Positions 1 through 9,494 of a stretch of DNA of 64,000 bases are shown here, piece by piece. Below the pieces are notes generated by a model. That model saw nothing but the letters and a program-made list of their open reading frames with translations, did not search any database and was not told where the DNA came from. How positions within the stretch are numbered: the stretch's first letter is position 1; the number at the start of each line of letters is the position of its first letter. The stretch comes from Chitinophagales bacterium (GTDB lineage Bacteria; Bacteroidota; Bacteroidia; Chitinophagales; UBA2359): contig JAWKLZ010000002.1 in the NCBI GenBank assembly GCA_041392475.1, forward strand, positions 682,001-746,000. Direction: 5' to 3'. The position numbers and the translations under genes were made by a program.

Positions 1-366
1 CTCTTTTTTTTCGCAGGAATAGTAAGTGTCATTCTACTTCTACTCCAACCTATCAACCTAAAAACCTATAACTTAGCAGTCATAGGAACCGTTTTAGACA
101 AAGAAACCCATCAACCTATTGCCCACGCACATGTGGTTCTTGAAGAACTAGAAGGCAAATACCAATCAACAATGACATCACATCCAGATGGTGGTTTTTG
201 GTTTACCCTACAACCCACCAAAAAATACCGAGTATTGTTAGTCGATGCCAATCAACAAGTCATAGATGAAGCACATTTATCCACTATGAATACAGAGTCT
301 AAAACTTTTGATGTGACCTTGAGAGCAACAAAAAGCAGTCAATTGGCCTATCTTTTTGCTAACTAA
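1..366 (+). CDS. Carboxypeptidase-regulatory-like protein, C-terminal part (5' end outside window)
   Basis: The reading frame is open from base 1, so the gene starts upstream. The visible 121 residues begin with a hydrophobic stretch (residues about 1-17) that looks like the end of a membrane segment. A carboxypeptidase-regulatory-like beta fold follows: a VIGTVLDKET...PIAHAHV core, then alternating strands. In Bacteroidota this fold is usually an accessory domain of envelope or secreted proteins. No catalytic domain is visible, so the function cannot be named. An internal ATG at 133 would cut the domain, so I take the frame as a partial gene. Confidence 0.6.
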   Translation, partial: LFFFAGIVSVILLLLQPINLKTYNLAVIGTVLDKETHQPIAHAHVVLEELEGKYQSTMTSHPDGGFWFTLQPTKKYRVLLVDANQQVIDEAHLSTMNTESKTFDVTLRATKSSQLAYLFAN

Positions 367-400
367 GGATTCCTAATAGAATAGTTTCCCGATTTGGAGT

Positions 401-420
401 AAAGACTTCCAAAGTCTTTG
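401..420. repeat. Short palindrome AAAGACT-TCCAA-AGTCTTT
   Basis: A perfect 7-bp inverted repeat with a 5-nt loop in the 238-bp gap before the big protease gene. It belongs to the same word family (GACTT..GAAGT) as the inverted repeats near 47.6 kb and 52.6 kb. It may be a weak hairpin downstream of the first gene. Nothing else was seen between 367 and 604. Confidence 0.35.
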
Positions 421-604
421 CCGTTCCCACAAAAATTTGTCAAAGAACCCCAAAAATTAACTGCCTGATTTACAAAATAGGAACTCCACGTCTATCCCCG
501 ATTCTATCGTCATTTACCTTACAAGAAGATTATTCCCTATCAAAAAAGAATCATTGTGATGTGATAAATGCTTAATTTTAAGCCCATATAAAATATCCAT
601 CATA

Positions 605-3600
605 ATGAGAAACTTTACAATGTGCTTTTTAGCCGTTTTTCTGTGCTTCAATACAATGGCACAAACCCATCAACAACTGGCAAAAACTACCATTCCGCTT
701 TCCCGCATAGAGCGTGTCACACTTCCTAAGGTGAACAACAAACTTTTGAAGGAAAAAGAATTGAAGGAAAGAGCCCTCACCAAAGCTCGTGCTATTCAAT
801 TTGCCGAACCCATTGAAGTAAGCATTACACCCCAAACACATGGTACTTGGGAAAACCTCAAAAATGGATATGCAGTATGGAAATTGAAGGTATATTCCCC
901 CAATGCTTTATCGCTCAATTTGGGATTTCATCAATTTTTCTTACCCAAAAACAGCCGCTTTTTTATCTATTCTCCTGACTACAAAAAAGTCTTAGGCCCT
1001 TTCACTGCAAATGACAACGAACTCCACAAACAATTGTGGACTCCAATCATTGAAGGAGATGAAGTCGTATTGGAGCTTCAAATTGACAGTGAACAGATTC
1101 CTCATCTGGCATTGGAATTGGGTACAGTGAACCACGATTTTATGGGTTTTGGTCAAAAACTACTTTCAGGTTCATGCAATTTGGATGTGATTTGCGGCAC
1201 TCCCGATGGTTGGCCACGAGTAGATGATTATAGAGACATTATTCGCTCAGCAGCAGTCTATTCTGTTGGAGGGACTTTGGCATGTTCGGGCGCACTCATC
1301 AACAATGCCCGCAATGACTGTACTCCTTATTTCCTCACCGCCGACCATTGCGGCGTACGTACAGGCAATGCCCCATCGGTGGTAGTTTATTGGAATTTTG
1401 AAAACAGCACCTGCCGACAACCCAATACTCCTCAAAGTGGTGCGTTTGGCGATGGCACTTTGGACGACTTCAATTCAGGCAGCACATTTAGGGCTACCTA
1501 TGGCGCAAGTGATTTTACGCTCATAGAATTGGACGATCCCGTTTCGGAAACAGCTGAACCCTATTTTGCAGGTTGGGACAGAGAAAACCACTTGCCAGAT
1601 GGAGCGATTTGTATTCATCATCCAAATACAGACGAAAAACGCATCAGTTTTGAAAACAATCCTTGTACGCTTTCCAATTTTGGTGGCTCGATGCCCAATA
1701 CACATGTAATGGTAAACGATTGGGACACAGGAACAACTGAACCTGGTTCGTCTGGCTCACCTTTGTTCAACTTGAATAAACAAATCGTTGGTCAATTGTC
1801 GGGAGGAGGCGCAGCTTGTGGCAACAACGAATCTGATGAATTTGGATGGGTTAAAGTTTCTTGGGAGGGTGGCGGAAGCCCTCAATCTCGCCTCAAAGAT
1901 TGGTTGGACCCCGATGGTATTGGCGTTTTGAACTTGAACGGAAAAGATTGCAGTTATGGATTGACTCTGAGCCAAAGTTTTGTGGAAGTCTGCAATCAAA
2001 ACATCGACAGCTTTGCATTTGATTTGACGCTGACAGACAACTTTTTAGGCAGCGTAGGGGTTTATTTGGAGGTCATTCCACAGGGTTTAGAGGTGAACTA
2101 TTCGGCTAATCCAATTCCAACAGGTGGTACAACAATGGTTAATCTGAGTAATTTATCCACATTAGCGGCAGGAACATATAGTTTAGAATTTTTCGCTACA
2201 GATGAGTTTGATACAGGAACCACCGTTTTTACCTTTACCATCGTTGAAGATTTGCCGACCACTCCAATGTTGGCAAATCCTGCTAATGACCAAACAGAGG
2301 TACTTACCAACCCTACTTATGAGTGGAATTTGATAGACGATGCGACTTACAGCATTGAAGTGGCACTCGATGAAAATTTTGCAGAGGTGGTGATTGGTGC
2401 AGATAATTTGAACAACGAAACTTTTGTAGGCACTACTTTAGATACCGAAACAACCTACTATTGGCACATCAAAGCGACCAATGTATGTGGAGAAGGAGAA
2501 TGGTCAGAAACTTTCCGTTTTACAACTGCCGACATTCGCTGTACGGTTTTGCAGGCAAGTGATTTGCCAATCAGCATACCAGGTTTTCCCCCTACTACCA
2601 TTACTTCAAAGTTGGAGGTAAATGAGTTGGGTACGATTGCGGGCATTGAAGTGGTCAATCTTCGAGGCACTCATTCCTACATAGGCGATTTGGAGTTTGT
2701 ATTGGTTAGCCCTGCGGGAACAGAGGTGACTTTGATTAGTGGTCAGTGTGGAGAAGCATCCGATTTTGACATCAACTTTAGCGATCAAGCGGCTGCATCA
2801 CCTCCTTGTCCTTATACCGATGGCAATGCTTACCGACCTGCCAATCCACTATCTGCTTTCAATGGAGAAAGTCCAATTGGTATATGGACACTGCGTGTAA
2901 GGGATTCTTTCCCTGGAGACGGCGGAAGTTTGAATAATTGGGGGTTGCAAATTTGTACAGCACCCGATTTTGGGCTGTTGGCTTCAGCAGGAGTGACGGC
3001 TTGTGTGAATGCACCATTTGAAATCCCCATAACGGTTGGTGGTGCATTTGAAGATAGTGGTGTAACAATGAACATCAACGGTTTACCTGACGAAACAGAG
3101 TTGAGTTTCAGCGAAAACCCAGCCACTCCCGGTAGTACCGTTACTGCAATAATCTCCAATATCACTGCAATTGGCGTGTATGCGCTTACCATATCGGCTT
3201 CTGATGGTATGCACAACAGTTTTACACAAACCAGTTTAACTGTATTACCCCCAGTTGCTGCATCGCCAACCCCCACTTCACCTGAAACCGAGAGTATTGT
3301 TGCAGGATTGAATGTAAACTTCAATTGGAGTATTTTGGGGGGCATTACGGGCTATCATCTTGAAGTGGCTACAGATGAAACATTTACAGATATTCTTGTT
3401 TCCGAAATCACCCCAAGTATTGGCTATAAGGCCTCTAATTTGGACGGCAACACGGTTTATTATTGGCGCATCAGCGGCGTAAATGTTTGTGGAGATGGCC
3501 CTTGGTCAGAAACTTTTAACTTCCGAACACCTCAACTTATTTGTAATCAAGGTACATCGGATGAAATCGTAGAGATTGGTAGTGACGAACCTGATGTATA

Positions 3601-5485
3601 TACTTCGACCATTACCATTGCAGAAGATGGATTGATAACAGATGTGAATGTATCTGATATTATTGGTTTACACACCTTTGTAGGGGATTTGACTTTTACA
3701 CTTATTTCTCCTGCTGGCACTGAGGTAATTTTATTGAGCCAAGAATGTGAGGGTGCTCAAAACTTCAATATCAGTTTTGACAACGATGCAGAAACAAATA
3801 TTTCTTGTCCAATCAATCTCGGAAATACACACCGACCCAATGAAAGTCTGGATTTGTTTAAAGGAGAAGATGCAAAAGGTCTTTGGACATTGCAAGTAGA
3901 AGACGGAGGCTTTTTTGATGGTGGCCAACTGCAATCTTGGAAATTGCAGGTTTGTACCGAACCCGATTTTTCACTGACCAGTCTTCCAGAAATCATTACG
4001 GCTTGCCCCAACCAAACAGCTACTTTTTCGCTCAATGTGGGAGATGCTTTTGATGCAACTGCTGGCGTGAGTTTGACCGCAGAGGAATTGCCTTTGGGTA
4101 CAACTGCCAATTTTAGCGAACCCAATACATCGCCTGGTGCTACTGTTGAAGTAACCGTTGAAGGATTGACCGTTGTAGGAGATTACACCTTTGTTTTCAC
4201 AGCAACTGACGGAACGGAAACCACCACTACGGAGGTGAATATCACTATTTTAGGAGAAGTGACAGGGGTGACGCTTTTGGCAGGACCTATCAATGGAACA
4301 AACCTTGATTTACTCACCACAAATTTGGCTTGGGTGGATATCGAAGGAATCAATGCTTATGAAGTAGAACTTTCTACAACTGCCGATTTCAGCACCACCG
4401 CACTTTTAGAAACTGTCAATGACGCAACGAACTTTGATACGCCTTTGTTGGATGGAAACACTACCTATTACTGGCATGTTCGTGGGGTAAACGATTGTGG
4501 TGCAGGAGCTTGGTCGGATGCTTTCCGCTTTACGACTCCCAACATTGTTTGCAGTCAAACAGAAGGTTTGGAAATGCCAGTAGTAATTGACGCAGCCACT
4601 CAACAAGACTACAATAACACAATAAACGTTGTTACAGAAGGAATTGTGAAAGATGTAAATATTTCTCTAAACGGAACACACAGCTATATTGGCGATTTGA
4701 TTTTCACGCTTATCAGTCCTACAGGTACAGAATTGGTTTTAGTCAATCAACTGTGTACTGAAAGTGAAACCTTTAGCATCACTTTCGATGATGAAGCAGA
4801 CCTTGCCATTCCTTGCCCCTATGATGATGGAGGTTCTTATTTGCCTGAAAATGCGCTTTCTACTTTCAATGGTGAATCAGCATCAGGTATTTGGACGCTT
4901 CGAGTGCGGGACAATGCGGAAGCAGATGGTGGTTCGCTGGACAATTGGAACTTGGCTGTATGTGTTGAACCACAAGAGGTTTTGATGCCCGTTGCAAGTT
5001 TTACAGTAGGAATTGACGGTTTGGATGTGTTTGTGTCGGACAAGTCGGACAATGCGGAATCGTGGTTGTGGGATTTTGGCGATGGAACGACTTTTGAAGG
5101 TCAAAACCCGCCGATTCACACCTACACAGATGGCGGCGAATACACGATTTGTTTGACTGTCACCAACCTTGCAGGTGAAAATACGACTTGCGAAACGGTG
5201 AACATTATCGTTGGCATTGACCCGATTTTGACAAACAACTTGATTCGCTTCTACCCCAATCCTACCAACGATTTGCTCTACATTGACTTTGATACTTCGC
5301 TTCAAATGGAGGTTACGCTGCAAGTTTTTGGCGTAAATGGTCAGCAAATCCTTCAACGTGAACTAACTACTGCCGAAACTACTTCGACTGCAATGGTGGA
5401 TTTGTCCAACGTTGCAACGGGTGTTTATTTTGTTCGATTGACTTCAAATGATTGGACGGTAGCAAAGAAGGTGGTGAAGGATTAG
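605..5485 (+). CDS. Secreted trypsin-like serine endopeptidase with three P-domains, PKD and T9SS sorting domain
   Basis: A 1626-residue exported protease. A signal peptide (residues 1-19, ending at MAQ) leads into an N-terminal propeptide. A lysyl-endopeptidase-like chymotrypsin fold covers about 190-450. The visible triad is His248 in TADHCG, Asp303 in SDFTLIE and Ser383 in PGSSGSP. Three repeats of an Fn3-like domain plus a proprotein-convertase P-domain follow; the P-domains lie at about 641-781, 976-1114 and 1313-1451, each with a GDL.F.L.SP.GTE core and a GIWTL.V.D motif. Then come a PKD domain (about 1459-1537, WDFGDGT) and a T9SS type A sorting domain (about 1539-1626, YPNPTNDLLYI). 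It should pass the outer membrane through T9SS and act as an extracellular protease. The gene stands alone and is followed by a terminator. Family assignment is firm; substrate is unknown. Confidence 0.92.
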   Translation: MRNFTMCFLAVFLCFNTMAQTHQQLAKTTIPLSRIERVTLPKVNNKLLKEKELKERALTKARAIQFAEPIEVSITPQTHGTWENLKNGYAVWKLKVYSPNALSLNLGFHQFFLPKNSRFFIYSPDYKKVLGPFTANDNELHKQLWTPIIEGDEVVLELQIDSEQIPHLALELGTVNHDFMGFGQKLLSGSCNLDVICGTPDGWPRVDDYRDIIRSAAVYSVGGTLACSGALINNARNDCTPYFLTADHCGVRTGNAPSVVVYWNFENSTCRQPNTPQSGAFGDGTLDDFNSGSTFRATYGASDFTLIELDDPVSETAEPYFAGWDRENHLPDGAICIHHPNTDEKRISFENNPCTLSNFGGSMPNTHVMVNDWDTGTTEPGSSGSPLFNLNKQIVGQLSGGGAACGNNESDEFGWVKVSWEGGGSPQSRLKDWLDPDGIGVLNLNGKDCSYGLTLSQSFVEVCNQNIDSFAFDLTLTDNFLGSVGVYLEVIPQGLEVNYSANPIPTGGTTMVNLSNLSTLAAGTYSLEFFATDEFDTGTTVFTFTIVEDLPTTPMLANPANDQTEVLTNPTYEWNLIDDATYSIEVALDENFAEVVIGADNLNNETFVGTTLDTETTYYWHIKATNVCGEGEWSETFRFTTADIRCTVLQASDLPISIPGFPPTTITSKLEVNELGTIAGIEVVNLRGTHSYIGDLEFVLVSPAGTEVTLISGQCGEASDFDINFSDQAAASPPCPYTDGNAYRPANPLSAFNGESPIGIWTLRVRDSFPGDGGSLNNWGLQICTAPDFGLLASAGVTACVNAPFEIPITVGGAFEDSGVTMNINGLPDETELSFSENPATPGSTVTAIISNITAIGVYALTISASDGMHNSFTQTSLTVLPPVAASPTPTSPETESIVAGLNVNFNWSILGGITGYHLEVATDETFTDILVSEITPSIGYKASNLDGNTVYYWRISGVNVCGDGPWSETFNFRTPQLICNQGTSDEIVEIGSDEPDVYTSTITIAEDGLITDVNVSDIIGLHTFVGDLTFTLISPAGTEVILLSQECEGAQNFNISFDNDAETNISCPINLGNTHRPNESLDLFKGEDAKGLWTLQVEDGGFFDGGQLQSWKLQVCTEPDFSLTSLPEIITACPNQTATFSLNVGDAFDATAGVSLTAEELPLGTTANFSEPNTSPGATVEVTVEGLTVVGDYTFVFTATDGTETTTTEVNITILGEVTGVTLLAGPINGTNLDLLTTNLAWVDIEGINAYEVELSTTADFSTTALLETVNDATNFDTPLLDGNTTYYWHVRGVNDCGAGAWSDAFRFTTPNIVCSQTEGLEMPVVIDAATQQDYNNTINVVTEGIVKDVNISLNGTHSYIGDLIFTLISPTGTELVLVNQLCTESETFSITFDDEADLAIPCPYDDGGSYLPENALSTFNGESASGIWTLRVRDNAEADGGSLDNWNLAVCVEPQEVLMPVASFTVGIDGLDVFVSDKSDNAESWLWDFGDGTTFEGQNPPIHTYTDGGEYTICLTVTNLAGENTTCETVNIIVGIDPILTNNLIRFYPNPTNDLLYIDFDTSLQMEVTLQVFGVNGQQILQRELTTAETTSTAMVDLSNVATGVYFVRLTSNDWTVAKKVVKD

Positions 5486-5522
5486 AATGGGATTTATGCT
5501 GTTTGAGATGAAAGATATATTG

Positions 5523-5566
5523 TCCCCTTGTTTCACTGTTGTGGTGAAATGAGGGGATTTTTTTTT
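5523..5566 (+). terminator. Rho-independent terminator after the secreted protease
   Basis: A 14-bp stem with two mismatches (TCCCCTTGTTTCAC paired with GTGAAATGAGGGGA) is followed directly by a run of nine T, 37 bp after the stop codon. Confidence 0.75.
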
Positions 5567-5687
5567 GTGCGGATTGTCAATTCTATTGGATATTCATTAA
5601 AAGATGAATATTTTTGGCAAATATCAGATTTGTTAGATAAATGGAATAAGTAGATTAACTAATTTGATGTAAAAAACAAACCAACTA

Positions 5688-6122
5688 ATGACTATTAACG
5701 AAGCTATATTACAAACACTAGAAGATGTAAAGAAATTAATGACTTCTAATGAGGTCTATAAGCATATAATTGCCAATAACTATTGCGATTTCGACAAAGC
5801 GAAAACACCAGCCTCTACTATCTCTGCTTTGCTTGGTAATTTTATTAGAGATGAAGATAGTAGGGTAAAAAGAATAAGAATGAACAATGGTAGTTTTTGT
5901 TATTATCTCGCTAAATATGAAGACGAGCTAAAACCTAAACAACTTAATGTTTTTGAAAATACTAAAAATACTATTGATTATTCATGGGTACAAACCCATT
6001 TAGATATAGTAAAATACCTGAAAGATAAAAAAGGTAATCAAAAAGAGTTGATTGATTTATTGAAATCTTTGAAGATAAACTTACATTTCGCACCTCTAAT
6101 ACAAAAATATGAAATTAGGTAA
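5688..6122 (+). CDS. Orphan HARE-HTH (restriction-associated winged helix) protein
   Basis: A 144-residue protein whose first 85 residues look like the HARE/ASXL winged-helix domain: an N-terminal INEAILQTLED helix, a TSNEVYKHI turn, then TISALLGNFI and an NGSFCYYL strand. This domain is usually fused to restriction endonucleases or found beside them and is thought to bind DNA. Residues 95-144 are lysine-rich (W.QTHLDIVKYLKDKKG) and match nothing I recognise. No nuclease partner is adjacent. A truncated transposase starts 20 bp downstream, so this may be the surviving 5' piece of a larger restriction gene. Base composition is more AT-rich than the protease gene upstream. Confidence 0.5.
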   Translation: MTINEAILQTLEDVKKLMTSNEVYKHIIANNYCDFDKAKTPASTISALLGNFIRDEDSRVKRIRMNNGSFCYYLAKYEDELKPKQLNVFENTKNTIDYSWVQTHLDIVKYLKDKKGNQKELIDLLKSLKINLHFAPLIQKYEIR

Positions 6123-6142
6123 AAAGGTCTTAAACTTGCACC

Positions 6143-6556
6143 ATGGTAAGCAAAGAATTATTACATCAAACAAAAGTTTTAGACCATTTAGGCTTAGTAT
6201 CAGGTATGTGTAAAGAATTAGACATAGCTGGAATAATTGACCGAGAAATTCCCGTCAAAAGTCCAGACAAAATACTAAGCACAGGTCAAGGGGTAGTGAG
6301 CTTGATATTGAATGGATTAGGCTTTGTGAATAAACGCTTGTATTTAGTGAGCCGTTTTTTTAAAAACAAACCAATCGATAAATTATTGGATGTTAGTTAT
6401 CTAACACCAGAGCATTTGAATGATGATCCTTTGGGTAGGACATTAGATGCTGTTTATGAGTATGGAGTCAATAAGTTGTATGCCTTGATTAGCTACTTTA
6501 CGGTTCAACATTTATCGAAGCACTATGATTTAGATTTAGGCTGTTCAAAAGTCTAA
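6143..6556 (+). pseudogene. IS1634-family transposase, N-terminal fragment
   Basis: The 137 residues match the N-terminal DUF4277 segment of IS1634-type transposases. Recognisable blocks are VLDHLGLVSGMCKEL, IDREIPV, LSTGQGVVSLILNGLGFVN, and EHLNDDPLGRTLD. The DDE catalytic domain, which should add more than 350 residues, is missing: the frame stops at 6556 and unrelated sequence follows. It is a dead remnant. I see no clear terminal inverted repeats bounding it. Confidence 0.8.
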
Positions 6557-6606
6557 AAAAAATCCTCGTATTTTTGAGTCGCTAAACAATCAAAAAAACA
6601 AGGAAT

Positions 6607-6717
6607 ATGTCTAAAAGACTCCATGAAGATAGTCTAAAAAACTGGAAAGTCAAAGCAATATCAAGACGAAAAGAAAATGATTATCTGAAAAAGAGAGAGA
6701 AGGAATTAATTTAGACT
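6607..6717 (+). pseudogene. Short 5' remnant of a second, coiled-coil transposase-like gene
   Basis: An ATG at 6607 opens a 35-codon frame with a very basic, heptad-like sequence (MSKRLHEDSLKNWKVKAI...LKKREKELI), reminiscent of the N-terminus of a coiled-coil-bearing transposase. It is stopped by TAG inside the left end of the MITE-like element beginning at 6711. I infer that the insertion or an associated deletion removed the rest. Family assignment is weak. Confidence 0.3.
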
Positions 6718-6936
6718 TTGGACGAAATTTGTGTTTAGTGATTACAAATTTTGTATGGTATTGAACCAGTTACGATTAAACCAACCATTTAAGGCAGCAT
6801 TATTTGGACTCTTGAAAATTATCCCATAAGTTCAAGAGTCCAAATAATGGTTTGAGTCACAAAAAACTAACTGTCAAATACTTGAAAACAAGCATTTTTC
6901 AAGTATTTGATAACTCTAAATCTGTCCAAAGTCTAA
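6711..6936. mobile_element. MITE-like element, copy 1 (226 bp, TTAGACTTTGGAC ends)
   Basis: Terminal inverted repeats TTAGACTTTGGAC at 6711-6723 and their reverse complement at 6924-6936. A second copy with the same ends lies at 59693-59883. Inside are two strong hairpins: a 19-bp perfect stem (6798-6816 with 6831-6849) and a 14-bp perfect stem (6875-6888 with 6896-6909). There is no coding capacity. It sits between the transposase remnants and the truncated secreted-protein gene, so it marks the breakpoint. Confidence 0.65.
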
Positions 6937-6940
6937 ACCT

Positions 6941-8409
6941 ATAGACAATACTAATTTTCCTTTTAGTGGCATTGATATTGCTTATGGAAATGATGACCTT
7001 GGAATGGGGGATCGAGATAGAACGGGAATATCTTCTGAAAATTATCAAGGTTCTACTCCTGAAACAACTAACCCTCCTGATAACTTCTACTTTTCCGACA
7101 TCAAACTCCGCATCCACCAAGATGATAATTTTTTTCAAGGAAAAACGGCAGCAGATGTTCAATACGCCGCTGTCAACCAAGATGCCCGCTACCCCGATGG
7201 AAAATACGACCTCTACGCCAAAGCCACAACGGTCAAAAACGCAGAACACGAATCGGACAAAGAAAACCCCACCGAAATAGAAATCGACAACTTCCGCCCC
7301 TACATCACCAATCTCAAAGTAGAAGAACTCGTTGGCAACAGTCCAATACTACTCTACGAAGCAGATTGGATATGGAATGGTGATTTTTTGTGTTATGGCA
7401 CACAAGACTCCCCCATAGGAAACGTCAAAACCATGACTGATGCAACCTCTGATATACTCATTACTTTAGAAACCAGTGAAGCCATGACAAGCTTAAACTT
7501 AAAAGTTGACGATACAGGCAATGGACAAGGCTTCTACTTTACCGCCAACAATGCTATGACTTCCCTCAATAGTGAAAATACCAAATGGCAAATTATTGTT
7601 CCCAACGAACAGTTTCCCGAATTTGCCAATGGCATTCAAACTCTCCACATCACTGGACATGACAAAGCCACTACTTTAAACAATCTATTGGGCTTCTCTG
7701 ACAGTAAGTCAGTGCTTATATCGAAGAACCGCTTGCTTGTATGGCAACCATTGAAGTAGAAGGAGGCGGAGAAGGACCTGCCGCTTCTATTGACTTGGGG
7801 GCAGGTACTCAAAGCATCAATGTCTATTTGGACGGAAACATTTACTTGCAGAATCAAATCATTGATGTTCCACAAGAAAATGCAGAAACCGAACTTGCCC
7901 TCAGCTTCAATGTCACCCCAGCCAGTGGTTCAGGTCAATGTGATGAAAGCATTGTAGCAACTGCCAGCAATGGGTCAGGCAACTATACCTATACAGTGGA
8001 CAACAGTTCCAATTTGTCCAACCTTTGTACAGGAACGCACCAACTCACTGCAATAGACACAGAAACAACTTGTAGCATCACTACTACTTTCACGGTAAAT
8101 GCCCAAGTAGGCAAACCCAATCACGACATCGTCACCACATTTATCCTCTATCCCAATCCCTTCAATGATTTGGTGACTATTACCACATCGCTCGAACAGT
8201 TAGCTCCAGGCGACAACAGCCCTATTCCCGTCACCATTAGCATTTACAGCAGTTCGGGAAGTCACGTTTTGACGGTTTACAGTGGCACCTTAGCCCCCGA
8301 ACAAACCCACACCTTCCCAGTTGATGTCAGCAGTTTCAACAGTGGAACCTACATTTTCACCATTGAAGCACTCGGACAAGGAAAAAGCCTGATGGGAGTG
8401 AAGAATTGA
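6941..8409 (+). pseudogene. Decayed T9SS-sorted surface protein (5'-truncated and frameshifted)
   Basis: The frame runs open out of the MITE (GIDIAYGNDDLGMGDRDRTG onward), so the true 5' end is lost. It continues to a stop at 7759. A frameshift near 7700-7715 is needed to join the next frame (readable from about 7708, with an ATG at 7741), which carries an SprB-like low-complexity repeat region and a T9SS type A sorting domain (ILYPNPFNDLVTI) up to 8409. The two frames overlap and together read as one protein of about 490 residues with a DGKYDLYAKATT / DNFRPYI domain. The most likely history is a large secreted protein cut by the insertion at 6711-6936 and then drifting. Confidence 0.65.
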
Positions 8410-8565
8410 GAAACAAGGCATTACACCTCAATGAATACAGCACAGTATCGAATATTTACCCTCTTCGATGCTGCGTTTTTTACTTCATTGAAAGGTCTAA
8501 AAAATCCATAGCTTATTTTTTGATGCACATTCTTTTTAGATTTTTAGGAAAATTATCCAAAAAAT

Positions 8566-8576
8566 TGCATCTTTGC
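8566..8576 (+). promoter_or_regulatory. Likely -7 element of the rpmB operon promoter
   Basis: TGCATCTTTGC resembles the Bacteroidota -7 box (TAnnTTTG, often followed by C) and lies 35 bp before the rpmB start. The -33 element is not distinct. Confidence 0.4.
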
Positions 8577-8610
8577 ACTCCGAAAATCGAAAGTAAAATT
8601 ATTCAAAGAT

Positions 8611-8859
8611 ATGTCGAAGATTTGTGAATTAACTGGCAAAAAACCTATAACAGGTAACAATGTATCGCATTCAAATAGGAAAACGAAACGCTGGTTTCAT
8701 CCTAATATTCAGAAAAAGCGATTTTACATTCCAGAGGAAGATCGTTGGATCAGCCTTAAAATTTCCACCTCTGCATTGAGAACCATTGACAAGAAAGGTA
8801 TTTATGAATACCTAAAAGAGGTTCAGAGTAAAACTGGTAAAAAATATTTGCAGTCTTAA
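8611..8859 (+). CDS. rpmB: 50S ribosomal protein L28
   Basis: 82 residues beginning MSKICELTGKKPITGNNVSHSN, the diagnostic L28 N-terminus, with KRWFHPNIQKKRFYIPEEDRWI in the middle. Length is normal for the family. L28 is a small protein of the large ribosomal subunit. It leads a compact run with rpmG and a DUF4295 gene, the standard Bacteroidota order. No CxxC zinc pair is present, so this is the zinc-free form. Confidence 0.97.
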   Translation: MSKICELTGKKPITGNNVSHSNRKTKRWFHPNIQKKRFYIPEEDRWISLKISTSALRTIDKKGIYEYLKEVQSKTGKKYLQS

Positions 8860-8885
8860 AAATTATTTAAAAGGTAGTAGGAATC

Positions 8886-9074
8886 ATGGCAAAGAAAAGC
8901 AAAGGTAATCGTTTGAAGGTTATTTTGGAGTGTACAGAACATAAAGAAACGGGTCTTCCTGGAACTTCTCGGTATTCTACTTTTAAAAACCGAAAAAACA
9001 CTCCTGCTCGATTGGAATTGAAGAAATACAATCCAATTTTGAAAAAACATACTGTTCATAAAGAAATAAAATAA
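8886..9074 (+). CDS. rpmG: 50S ribosomal protein L33
   Basis: 62 residues with the L33 pattern: KGNRLKVILECTEHKETG, then SRYSTFKNRKNTPARLELKKYNP. It binds near the E site of the large subunit. The zinc-binding CxxC pairs of some L33 proteins are reduced to a single Cys, so this is a zinc-independent form. It lies 26 bp after rpmB in the same operon. Confidence 0.96.
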   Translation: MAKKSKGNRLKVILECTEHKETGLPGTSRYSTFKNRKNTPARLELKKYNPILKKHTVHKEIK

Positions 9075-9080
9075 TCCGTC

Positions 9081-9254
9081 ATGGGAAAAGTATCAAAAAA
9101 CTCAAGAGTAACACGTGGTGCGGGTAGCGAAAACAGCAAAAATCACGTAAAAATCGTTGTAAGTGAAAAAGATCCTAAAACAGGTTCTTATGTTTACAAG
9201 GAAAAAATGATACACAAAGATAAATTAGACGAATATCTAAAGAACATTCAATAA
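9081..9254 (+). CDS. DUF4295-like small basic protein
   Basis: 57 residues starting with ATG at 9081. The position directly after rpmG and the core KDPKTGSYVYKEKMIHKD match the DUF4295 family, which almost always sits in rpmB-rpmG-X-ftsY in Bacteroidota. The N-terminus (MGKVSKNSRVTRGAGSEN) is longer and less typical than the usual form. Because it is conserved beside ribosomal genes, small and strongly basic, a ribosome-associated role is plausible but unproven. Confidence 0.75.
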   Translation: MGKVSKNSRVTRGAGSENSKNHVKIVVSEKDPKTGSYVYKEKMIHKDKLDEYLKNIQ

Positions 9255-9321
9255 GTTCCTTAGATTTCGGTGTAACCATATTAAGTGGTAGATTATGACT
9301 ATAATTTATTCACTTTTTTGG

Positions 9322-9362
9322 AGGCTTCTCTTTTGCAGCGATAAAGGAGAAGCCTTTTGTTA
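9322..9362 (+). terminator. Terminator after rpmB-rpmG-DUF4295
   Basis: A 9-bp perfect stem AGGCTTCTC / GAGAAGCCT with a 16-nt loop, followed by TTTGTTATTTC. It separates the ribosomal protein unit from ftsY. Confidence 0.7.
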
Positions 9363-9494
9363 TTTCATTTTTCCTAAAAGTTGCGTTTCAAAAATAACTT
9401 TACAAAGTTCATTTCATTAAATGGCTGAGTGCAAAGTGTATTTTTAATTTTTATTCTTATTTTAATTTTCATTTGTTCCAAAGTCACTTAACCT

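Noticed and set aside
2830..3345. 171-residue minus-strand frame inside the secreted protease gene
   Set aside because: Shadow of a low-stop region opposite a long real gene; the plus-strand frame has clear domains.
8406..8627. 73-residue frame overlapping the end of the T9SS pseudogene and running into rpmB
   Set aside because: It overlaps both neighbours, covers the rpmB promoter region and has no recognisable composition. Treated as chance.
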